Part shown: positions 8,334 to 13,961 of the stretch, in pieces
Numbering within the stretch: the stretch's first letter is position 1
Layout of the letters: every line of letters begins with the position of its first letter
Source: Phycisphaerae bacterium
GTDB taxonomy: Bacteria; Planctomycetota; Phycisphaerae; Phycisphaerales; SM1A02
Length of the DNA stretch: 13,961 bases
Direction of reading: 5' to 3'
Assembly: GCA_002683195.1 (NCBI GenBank)
Contig: NYSW01000023.1
Span: 11,631-25,591, forward strand
Program-made: the position numbers and the translations under genes
Notes under the pieces: model-generated
The model's database searches: none
Told to the model about the DNA's origin: nothing
The model's input: only the letters and a program-made list of their open reading frames with translations

Positions 8334-9407
8334 ATGGATGACCCCACGATGCCGCTCGATTCGTACCTGCAGTCGGCGTTCAAGCCGTTCGATCCTGGCT
8401 TGATGGATGGTGATCTTCCGAACGAGGGTCACGTCGAGTGGTGGAGGCGGGGGGCGGCGAGCGATGAAGCATCGACCGTGGATCTGGTCGACGCGCTGCC
8501 TCATCTGCGGGTGCCGATCGTCGCGGGGGCGTCGAAGTCCGAAACCTATCGCCGGCTGGTCCTGGCCGGAGAGAAGAACGATCCCGGAGCCCGCCCCCGC
8601 GACGCGATCTTCGAGAATCCGGACGGGGTTCGCGCGTCGATTCGCCGGCATCCGGCGGGGGATCTTCCCGTCCTCGAGTTCGCGGAGCGGGTTGACTTCG
8701 AACAGGCCTTCCACGCGCTTGGTTCACGATGCGAACCCGACATCATCTCGCCATCCGTGCACGCCCTGTACGTGTCCGGCCTTCCGAACGCGGTCCGGGC
8801 GAGGGAACTCCGCACGCGATGGGTCGAAGAGGGGGGTGACCCGGCGGCGTGGCCGGCGGAGATGAAGCGGCTTCGAGCCGTGGACCCGACCGCCTTTCAT
8901 GATCGAATGATTCTCCTGCACCCCGCGCCCTACGCGGGCATACCCGCGGATCGAGTGTCTGCGTCACTGGACGATGCGGGTTGGCTGGCGGCGTCGCAGG
9001 TCCTCCGCCTCGAACACGAGTTCACCCATCATGCCACTCACCGGATGCTCGGCAGCTATCGGCGGCACGTGCACGACGAGGTGCTCGCAGACCTGATGGG
9101 ATTCACCGCGGCCCTCGGTCGATGGGATGCGGATCTCTTCCTGCTCGGCCTCGGGATCGATCGCGGCCGGTTGATTCCCGGGGCGAGGCTCCATGCGTAT
9201 GTTGGTACGCTCGAGAAGAACGATCTTCCGAACCTGATTCCGATCATCGACCGAGTCGCGCGTCATCTCGAGAGGGTCTCGGATCTCTTCGAATCCAAGG
9301 ATCCGGAGCTTCGTCTTCGGCGGTTGTTCCGGCTTGCCGGAGACGACCTTGTTCAAATGACCGGAGACGACTGGTGCGAATCGTTTCGCCGTCGAGAAGT
9401 CGAGTGA
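8334..9407 (+). CDS. Putative zinc-metalloprotease-like protein (HEXXH) of a lanthipeptide operon
   Basis: This 357-residue protein has no signal peptide or membrane segment, so it should be cytoplasmic. Its central motif is LEHEFTH, with His228, Glu229 and His232 in the HEXXH arrangement. HDEVLADLMG follows, in which Glu249 or Asp253 could be a third metal ligand. A hydrophobic helical stretch and a charged C-terminus follow. Other recognisable stretches are LRVPIVAGASKSETYRRLVL near residue 60 and DRMILLHPAPYAGIPADRV just before the metal motif. I recall this pattern from an uncharacterised family that I believe is DUF7005, but I could not verify the name. No substrate is known to me. The gene lies 4 bases after the TolC stop and 79 bases before lanM, so a role in peptide maturation or immunity is plausible but inferred. 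The start is uncertain: GTG 8331, ATG 8334 and ATG 8349 are all possible, with GAGG at 8328-8331 rather close to the first two. Confidence 0.7.
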   Translation: MDDPTMPLDSYLQSAFKPFDPGLMDGDLPNEGHVEWWRRGAASDEASTVDLVDALPHLRVPIVAGASKSETYRRLVLAGEKNDPGARPRDAIFENPDGVRASIRRHPAGDLPVLEFAERVDFEQAFHALGSRCEPDIISPSVHALYVSGLPNAVRARELRTRWVEEGGDPAAWPAEMKRLRAVDPTAFHDRMILLHPAPYAGIPADRVSASLDDAGWLAASQVLRLEHEFTHHATHRMLGSYRRHVHDEVLADLMGFTAALGRWDADLFLLGLGIDRGRLIPGARLHAYVGTLEKNDLPNLIPIIDRVARHLERVSDLFESKDPELRLRRLFRLAGDDLVQMTGDDWCESFRRREVE

Positions 9408-9427
9408 ATGCGACGGGACAGGTATCA

Positions 9428-9490
9428 ATGGACGAGCTGAGATCGTCGATCATCGTGGCGACGAAAACCGGTTTCTGGAGAACAGGATGA
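9428..9490 (+). CDS. 20-codon micro-ORF overlapping the lanM start (possible leader or coupling peptide)
   Basis: ATG at 9428 opens a 20-residue frame (MDELRSSIIV, then ATKTGFWRTG). It ends with TGA at 9488-9490, overlapping the lanM ATG at 9487. AGG at 9420-9422 could serve as a weak ribosome binding site. The peptide has five Ser/Thr but no Cys and no Gly-Gly leader site, so it does not look like a lanthipeptide precursor. It could couple translation to lanM, or be chance: short ATGA overlaps are common in G+C-rich DNA. Confidence 0.25.
   Translation: MDELRSSIIVATKTGFWRTG
9477..9480 (+). promoter_or_regulatory. Ribosome binding site of lanM
   Basis: GGAG at 9477-9480 lies 6 bases before ATG 9487. 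This is one of the clearest Shine-Dalgarno sequences in the operon and fixes the lanM start. Confidence 0.65.
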
Positions 9491-12400
9491 AAGTTTCCAT
9501 GCGGAGTCGGGTCGGTTGGAACGTGATCCGTGATGGACTCACCCTTCCCGAACGAGCTCGTCTGTATCGGGCGACACCCGGGTGTTTCACCGCCGACGTG
9601 ACACGAGCCGAGAGGATCCTCGCCCATTGGGGGGATCTCATGGGACGGGATCTCGAGACGGGAGTCGACGATCGACTGGAAGACCTGAACCTGCAGGCCG
9701 TGGATCTTCCGAAGATTGTCGGCGATATCGATCCCTCGGCGGCGAGCTATCTTCCGGATGCGATCTGGATGGAGGTCTGCGGAGAGGTTCTCTCCTGGGA
9801 GGGTCCGAACGACGAACACGGAATTCCGACCGCCACCTTCCTGAGCGGGGCCGGCGAGGCGAAGATCCCTTTCGAGCACGCTCTGGTGGCCTGGGTCGAG
9901 GTGGCGACCGAACGCCTGCGGATTCGACGGCCAGAGATCGACGACGAACTTCCGGTCGAGGTTCTCCGGAGTGAGCAACGGGGGCTGATGGAGGGGCTTG
10001 CGATCTTCGCGCGGGACAGCAATGTCGACGACTTCAGCCGGGCGCGGGTCGGTGCCTACGACGGAAACGACTTCGCCATGGGCATGCTCATGGCCGAACC
10101 GCCCTGTGATGTGTATCGCCGGGTGATTCGTGGCATGACGGGTTCGGCGATGGCCGACTGGATGGGCCGGTACCCGGCGCTGGCTCGGCTTCTCGCGATG
10201 CGGGTGGAATCGTGGGCTCGCGCGATGGGGGAGCTCCTCGCGCGAGTCGACATGGATCGGGACCTGATCGCCCGGGTCTTCAACCAGGGCGACGACCCCG
10301 GAATGCTCACGGAGGCGCGGCTTGGTCGTGGAGACAGTCATAACGGGGGCCGTTCGGTCGCGATGCTCCGGTTCGCGGATGGACTTCGACTGGTCTACAA
10401 GCCCAGATCGCTTTCGATCGACCAATCGAGCCGGTCCCTGTTCGCGGTGATGAACGACGGATTGGACCCGTCATTCCGGATCGAACTTCCGAATTGCGTC
10501 GATCGTGGGCGGTACGGCTGGTCTGAATTCATCGAACCCGGACCATGTGCAGACCAACGTGAGGTCGAAACCTTCCACCGCCGGATGGGAGTCCTCCTGG
10601 GCATGGTCCATCTCCTGCAGGGCAATGACTTCCACCTGGAGAACGTCATCGCGCATGGGGACATGCCGGTCCCCATCGACCTCGAGACGATCAGTGTCCC
10701 CTCGGCGATCATCAGGACCGAGTCGGACGACTTCGAGGACCCGGCGGCGGAAGTGATCGCCTCCTCGGTTCTCGGCACCCTGCTGCTTCCAGCGGCGATG
10801 AGCATCGGGAATCAGCGGGATCTCCGACAGTTCGGGGCGCTCCGGGTCGAAATGCCCGGGGCGCTGCAGATCCGGAAGATCCAGAAGCTGATCCAGGTGA
10901 ACACCGACTTCCAAAGGTGGGTGAAGGTGCCCGATGACACCAGGACGCGTCCGAACTCGGAACCCTGGATCGACGGGGAGGATCTGATCGACGCCGCGGA
11001 GTACCAGGACGAGACGATCGAAGGCTATCGCCATTTCCACGAGGCGTCTCGGAACCGGAAGCCCGCGATCCTCGAGGCGCTCGCGGTCCTGGAGGATGCC
11101 TGGGTTCGCATCCTCAATCGGGCCACCAACGTCTACTTTCGATTGTTGCTGGAGTCCTGCGACTCGTCCTTGATGCGTTCCGGGATCGATCGCTGGATCC
11201 ATCTTCAACGTCTCTTCCTTTCGATCTCGCCCAGCGAGACCGAGGAATCGGCCCGAAGTCTCTCCAGCGTGGCGAATGCGGAGGTTGATGCTCTCTTCGA
11301 CGGAGACATCGCCTACTTCACCACCCGGGGTGGTGGGAAGAAGTACTTCACCATCGAGTCGGTCTCGGGGGACCAGATCGAATTGCCCGGTTCCCTGCTC
11401 GGAAAGTCGGCACGGGACTGCGTGATCGATCAGATCGACCGGATGACTCCCGAAGACATGGAGTTGCAGATCAGTCTTCAGGGTGACGCCTACCGATCGA
11501 CCTTCATCTCGCTCTCAAGCCTGATGCATGGAGTCGCGGATGGAACCGCGCCGGGTGAGGACGACCCTGACACCGAAATCGATGCATCCGAGGCCGAGCT
11601 TCGCAGGCTTCTGACCTCGAGTCTCGGGAGTCTCGCCGATTCCCGGTTGATGAGCGGGGATCTCGCGAGCTGGATCGGACTCGACATGGATTCGGTGCGC
11701 GAAGTGGTCACGCCCACGGCCTTGTCCTGCGACCTGTATTCGGGCCGAGGCGGGCTGGCGGTGCTTTTCGAAAAGGCCTACCGGGTGCTCGGAGATCATC
11801 GATGGCTGGAATTGGCACGGTCGGCGCTGGAGATCGAGCTGGCGGGCTACCGACGTCACGGCGATGATTCGCCCTTGCTCCAGTGTCCCCCGGACGGTGT
11901 CGGCGTCCGGGCAGGAGCGATCGCCGGACTCTGGACCATCGGTCGTCATGAGGGCATGGGGGATTGCCGGGACCTGGCGCGACGACTCGCGACGAAGATC
12001 TCGGAACGCGTCGTACGACGGGATGAGACCTATGACCTGATCAGCGGGAGCTCGGGGATGATTCTCCTCCTGCTCGGGCTGGACGAGGAGGAGACGATCC
12101 CGGGCGTGTTGGAGGTCGTCGGTCGCCTTGCCGATCACCTCGTGGCACACCAGGTGGACGATTCGGGACCGTCTTGGAATGCGTTCAAGGGCGAGCGATC
12201 GGTCTGCGGGATCGGCCACGGTCGCTCCGGATCCGGGTTGGCGTTGCTGGCCGCGGGCGCGAAGCTCGATCGCGTGGATCTGCGAAGACTCGGTCTCGCG
12301 GTGCTCCATGGTGAGCACTCCCTCCGTTGCGATTCGCCGGAAGACGCCTGGCCGGACTTTCGTGGGGTCCGCCGGGGCAGCACGGAGACTCCCCCCTCCG

Positions 12401-12786
12401 GTTCGACGGCCTGGTGCAACGGGACGGAGGGGATCGCGCTCGCTCGAGCCGCGGCCCTTCGAATCGTCGACGATCCGATTCTTCGCGATGACCTCGAGTT
12501 CGCGCTGGTGGGTGCCAATCAGATGCCGACGACCAAGAGGTTTCACCTCTGCTGTGGTCGCGCGGGCCGGGTGGAGACCCTGGGTTCCCTGAAGCGGCTG
12601 CTTCCGGAGATCGATCTGATCGATCCCGTCCTTGCGGCCCGGGCCATGGTTCGGGCCATCGATGATCCCGGAAGCAACTTCGGTCTCCATGGGCCCGGAT
12701 TGTTCCAGGGCCGGGCGGGAGCGATCTGGGCCGGGCTTTCCCTCCTCGACTCCGAGGACTCCGATCTCCTGTTGCTCCGCGTCTGA
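9487..12786 (+). CDS. lanM: Class II lanthipeptide synthetase LanM, ProcM-like CCG type
   Basis: This 1099-residue bifunctional enzyme dehydrates Ser/Thr in a precursor peptide by phosphorylation and elimination, then joins the products to Cys to form (methyl)lanthionine. The N-terminal dehydratase has a kinase-like fold. Lys305 (LVYKPRS) and Asp381, His383 and Asn386 (NDFHLENVI) are intact, as are Asp398 and Glu400 (IDLETI). Arg541 and Thr547 (RILNRATNVY) match the residues used for phosphate elimination in CylM. The C-terminal LanC-like cyclase (about 740-1099) shows the full series of Gly-rich repeats, with Asp850 (DLISGSSG) and His911 (GIGHGRSG) at the positions of the cyclase acid/base residues. 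The zinc ligands are Cys977 (WCNGTEG) and Cys1022-Cys1023 (HLCCGRAG): the usual Cys-His-Gly motif is Cys-Cys-Gly, as in ProcM. A good ribosome binding site supports the start. It is the last gene of the operon. No precursor gene is adjacent, so the substrates are unknown. Confidence 0.95.
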   Translation: MKVSMRSRVGWNVIRDGLTLPERARLYRATPGCFTADVTRAERILAHWGDLMGRDLETGVDDRLEDLNLQAVDLPKIVGDIDPSAASYLPDAIWMEVCGEVLSWEGPNDEHGIPTATFLSGAGEAKIPFEHALVAWVEVATERLRIRRPEIDDELPVEVLRSEQRGLMEGLAIFARDSNVDDFSRARVGAYDGNDFAMGMLMAEPPCDVYRRVIRGMTGSAMADWMGRYPALARLLAMRVESWARAMGELLARVDMDRDLIARVFNQGDDPGMLTEARLGRGDSHNGGRSVAMLRFADGLRLVYKPRSLSIDQSSRSLFAVMNDGLDPSFRIELPNCVDRGRYGWSEFIEPGPCADQREVETFHRRMGVLLGMVHLLQGNDFHLENVIAHGDMPVPIDLETISVPSAIIRTESDDFEDPAAEVIASSVLGTLLLPAAMSIGNQRDLRQFGALRVEMPGALQIRKIQKLIQVNTDFQRWVKVPDDTRTRPNSEPWIDGEDLIDAAEYQDETIEGYRHFHEASRNRKPAILEALAVLEDAWVRILNRATNVYFRLLLESCDSSLMRSGIDRWIHLQRLFLSISPSETEESARSLSSVANAEVDALFDGDIAYFTTRGGGKKYFTIESVSGDQIELPGSLLGKSARDCVIDQIDRMTPEDMELQISLQGDAYRSTFISLSSLMHGVADGTAPGEDDPDTEIDASEAELRRLLTSSLGSLADSRLMSGDLASWIGLDMDSVREVVTPTALSCDLYSGRGGLAVLFEKAYRVLGDHRWLELARSALEIELAGYRRHGDDSPLLQCPPDGVGVRAGAIAGLWTIGRHEGMGDCRDLARRLATKISERVVRRDETYDLISGSSGMILLLLGLDEEETIPGVLEVVGRLADHLVAHQVDDSGPSWNAFKGERSVCGIGHGRSGSGLALLAAGAKLDRVDLRRLGLAVLHGEHSLRCDSPEDAWPDFRGVRRGSTETPPSGSTAWCNGTEGIALARAAALRIVDDPILRDDLEFALVGANQMPTTKRFHLCCGRAGRVETLGSLKRLLPEIDLIDPVLAARAMVRAIDDPGSNFGLHGPGLFQGRAGAIWAGLSLLDSEDSDLLLLRV

Positions 12787-12822
12787 ACCTGTGGGCATGA
12801 TCTCGGTTCGCAAGGCCGTGGT

Positions 12823-12842
12823 ACCTCCTCTGGAGGTGTTTT
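12823..12842 (+). terminator. Weak candidate terminator after lanM
   Basis: A 6-bp stem (12823-12828 with 12832-12837, loop TCT) is followed after one base by TTTT at 12839-12842. It lies 37 bases after the lanM stop and before the tRNA promoter, where an operon end is expected. The stem is short and the T-run meagre, so termination may be partial and read into the tRNA. Confidence 0.4.
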
Positions 12843-12887
12843 CCCGGTTCCGGGCCCCGCAGCTCGACTTGGACGGGATTCCAAGGC

Positions 12888-12916
12888 TTGACAGTGCATT
12901 CCGGAGGACCTAAAGT
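12888..12916 (+). promoter_or_regulatory. Sigma-70-type promoter of the initiator tRNA gene
   Basis: A perfect -35 hexamer TTGACA (12888-12893) is separated by 17 bases from TAAAGT (12911-12916), which differs from TATAAT at two positions. The tRNA begins 22 bases downstream. A strong stand-alone promoter suits an initiator tRNA and shows it does not depend on the lanthipeptide operon. Confidence 0.8.
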
Positions 12917-12937
12917 TCGCTGCTCAAACCACCTTGG

Positions 12938-13011
<74 letters not shown>

Positions 13012-13014
13012 TTG

Positions 13015-13053
13015 AAAGCCGCGTCGGACCAAGAGTCCGACGCGGCTTTTTTT
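13015..13053 (+). terminator. Rho-independent terminator of the tRNA gene
   Basis: A stem of 13-15 bp (13015-13029 with 13035-13049, loop CAAGA) runs into seven T at 13047-13053. It begins 4 bases after the tRNA 3' end and is the strongest terminator in the window. Confidence 0.93.
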
Positions 13054-13077
13054 CTGGTCGATCGAATGTCGGAGGTT

Positions 13078-13098
13078 GGGACAGGAGTCGAACCTGCG
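13078..13098 (-). repeat. Inverted copy of the tRNA-fMet T-arm
   Basis: The reverse complement of this 21-base stretch matches 12986-13006 of the initiator tRNA at 20 of 21 positions; the one difference is at the end of the T-loop. No matching acceptor or anticodon arm was found around it on the minus strand, so it is a fragment, not a second tRNA. It could be a tRNA relic or the trace of a past rearrangement or integration. Confidence 0.6.
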
Positions 13099-13110
13099 CG
13101 ACTTCAGGCC

Positions 13111-13138
13111 TTGATTCGGCCATCGGTATCCCTAGAGT
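13111..13138 (+). promoter_or_regulatory. Candidate promoter of the LamG-like gene
   Basis: TTGATT (13111-13116) and TAGAGT (13133-13138) are spaced 16 bases apart, about 60 bases before the ATG at 13200. Both hexamers match the consensus at four of six positions. It lies just after the tRNA terminator, where a new promoter is needed. Confidence 0.4.
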
Positions 13139-13155
13139 GGATGTAGGGGGGTGCC

Positions 13156-13203
13156 ATGTCCATCCAAGAGTCATCAATTCATGCCCCGGAGGTTCAGAAA
13201 TGA
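13156..13203 (+). CDS. 15-codon upstream ORF overlapping the LamG-like gene start
   Basis: ATG at 13156, preceded by a run of G, opens the frame MSIQESSIHAPEVQK. It ends with TGA at 13201-13203, overlapping the next ATG at 13200. It may be a coupling leader peptide, but short frames like this also arise by chance. Nothing else supports it. Confidence 0.18.
   Translation: MSIQESSIHAPEVQK
13188..13192 (+). promoter_or_regulatory. Ribosome binding site of the LamG-like gene
   Basis: GGAGG at 13188-13192 lies 7 bases before ATG 13200. It is the best Shine-Dalgarno sequence in the window and sets the start of the last gene. Confidence 0.75.
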
Positions 13204-13961
13204 ATCTAACGCGAACATGCCGCATCACCGTCGGGCCCGTTCTGATTCTGGCGATTCTGGATGGCGGATCGGCGGCAGTCGGTGAAGGCCACTGGCGGTT
13301 CGAAGCGAAGGGAGGCACGACCGTGCTCGATTCAGGCTCCCTTGGCTTGAACGGCACCCTGAACGAGCGGCCGTTCCGGGCGGCGAATGTTCTCCTCGAT
13401 CCGTTGCCCCAGAATGATTTCGTCAACGACCGGTCACTGGACCTGGGTTGGCTCAACGAGTCCGACGGCGGCTTCTTCACCGTCGAGGATCCGGCCGGAG
13501 AGTTGAGCTTCGGCCATCGGAGCTTCTCCATCGAGGCCTGGGTGAAACTCGACCACGTGAGTGATGCAAGCAGTCTGAACCAACGGCAGTGGCTCTGCAT
13601 GAAGAAGCCGCTTCCCGCCCCGGATGGCGAACTGGACTATGGGTTCCTCGTTCAGGCGGGATCGGCCGGGGCGTCGGGACGCGAGCTCGCCTTCCTCTAC
13701 GGGGATGGAGAGGTCCCGACCACGATCGTCAGCACGCTCGAGATCGCGGACTTCGACTGGCACTTCGTCAGCGTCGCCTACAGCCAGGAGGACGAAGCAC
13801 TTCGATTCGGGGTCGATGGGTCGTTCGAGACGGTGGCCCTCGACAAACCCGGGTTTGTTCTGTGGCAGCCGGTGCTCAATTCCGGTCCGCTCCGCGTCGG
13901 GGGACATCAGAACGCGGGCGGGACGAACAACCAGTTCCTGCGTGGTTCGATCGACGAACTG
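13200..13961 (+). CDS. Secreted LamG / concanavalin A-like protein (partial, runs off the window)
   Basis: The frame stays open for 254 codons to the window edge. The N-terminus looks like a Sec signal peptide: Arg residues at 5 and 8, a hydrophobic core at about 11-20, and a likely cleavage site after GSAA (residues 23-26). What follows fits a LamG-like jelly roll (Laminin_G_3 type). It starts with a HWRFEA..G strand and VLDSGSLGLNGTL, continues with SFSIEAWVKL and FDWHFVSVAYS, and ends with LRGSIDEL at the edge, typical of the last strand. Such domains bind carbohydrates or occur in large surface proteins; the ligand here is unknown. The protein may be much longer. It has its own ribosome binding site and candidate promoter and lies beyond the tRNA terminator, so I see no link to the lanthipeptide operon. 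Confidence 0.8.
   Translation, partial: MNLTRTCRITVGPVLILAILDGGSAAVGEGHWRFEAKGGTTVLDSGSLGLNGTLNERPFRAANVLLDPLPQNDFVNDRSLDLGWLNESDGGFFTVEDPAGELSFGHRSFSIEAWVKLDHVSDASSLNQRQWLCMKKPLPAPDGELDYGFLVQAGSAGASGRELAFLYGDGEVPTTIVSTLEIADFDWHFVSVAYSQEDEALRFGVDGSFETVALDKPGFVLWQPVLNSGPLRVGGHQNAGGTNNQFLRGSIDEL

Noticed and set aside
12797..12913. 38-codon frame after lanM, considered as a lanthipeptide precursor
   Set aside because: It has no Cys, no double-Gly-type site and no ribosome binding site, and it overlaps the candidate terminator and the tRNA promoter.
13060..13145. Possible complete tRNA on the minus strand
   Set aside because: Only the T-arm is present; no complementary acceptor 5' strand (GGTTGGG) or anticodon arm was found in the reverse complement.

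Overview
The window is G+C-rich bacterial DNA with tightly packed genes. It probably comes from a Gram-negative planctomycete or a relative. This rests on the pairing of an NHLM-type peptide exporter with a LanM synthetase, a TolC-like outer-membrane lipoprotein, and a secreted LamG-domain protein of a kind common in Planctomycetota. The phylum is an inference; no rRNA or other strong marker gene is present.

Layout. Bases 1-80 hold the last codons of an upstream gene and a strong intrinsic terminator. From 254 to 12786 runs one plus-strand operon of six genes: an HlyD-type periplasmic adaptor (TTG start), a C39-peptidase ABC transporter, a second ABC half-transporter with a large N-terminal domain, a TolC-family lipoprotein (GTG start), a protein of unknown function with an HEXXH motif, and a class II lanthipeptide synthetase (LanM). 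The first four overlap end to start by 4 bases. The fifth follows 4 bases after the fourth gene's stop codon. The LanM gene follows a 79-base gap that contains a 20-codon micro-ORF overlapping the LanM start. A weak hairpin closes the operon. Next comes an initiator tRNA gene with its own near-consensus promoter and a strong terminator, then a short inverted copy of the tRNA T-arm, and finally the 5' part of a gene for a secreted LamG-like protein that runs off the window.

How the genes work together (inference from families). LanM dehydrates Ser/Thr and forms (methyl)lanthionine rings on a leader-bearing precursor. The two ABC proteins form one heterodimeric transporter whose C39 domain removes the leader after a double-Gly-type site. 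The adaptor and TolC-like protein carry the product across the periplasm and outer membrane. The HEXXH protein may be a second protease or another maturation factor.

Three points stand out. The two ABC ATPase domains carry complementary defects that would fall in the same composite ATP site. The LanM has a Cys-Cys-Gly zinc motif like the substrate-tolerant ProcM class. No precursor peptide gene is visible anywhere in the window, so the substrates are probably encoded elsewhere.
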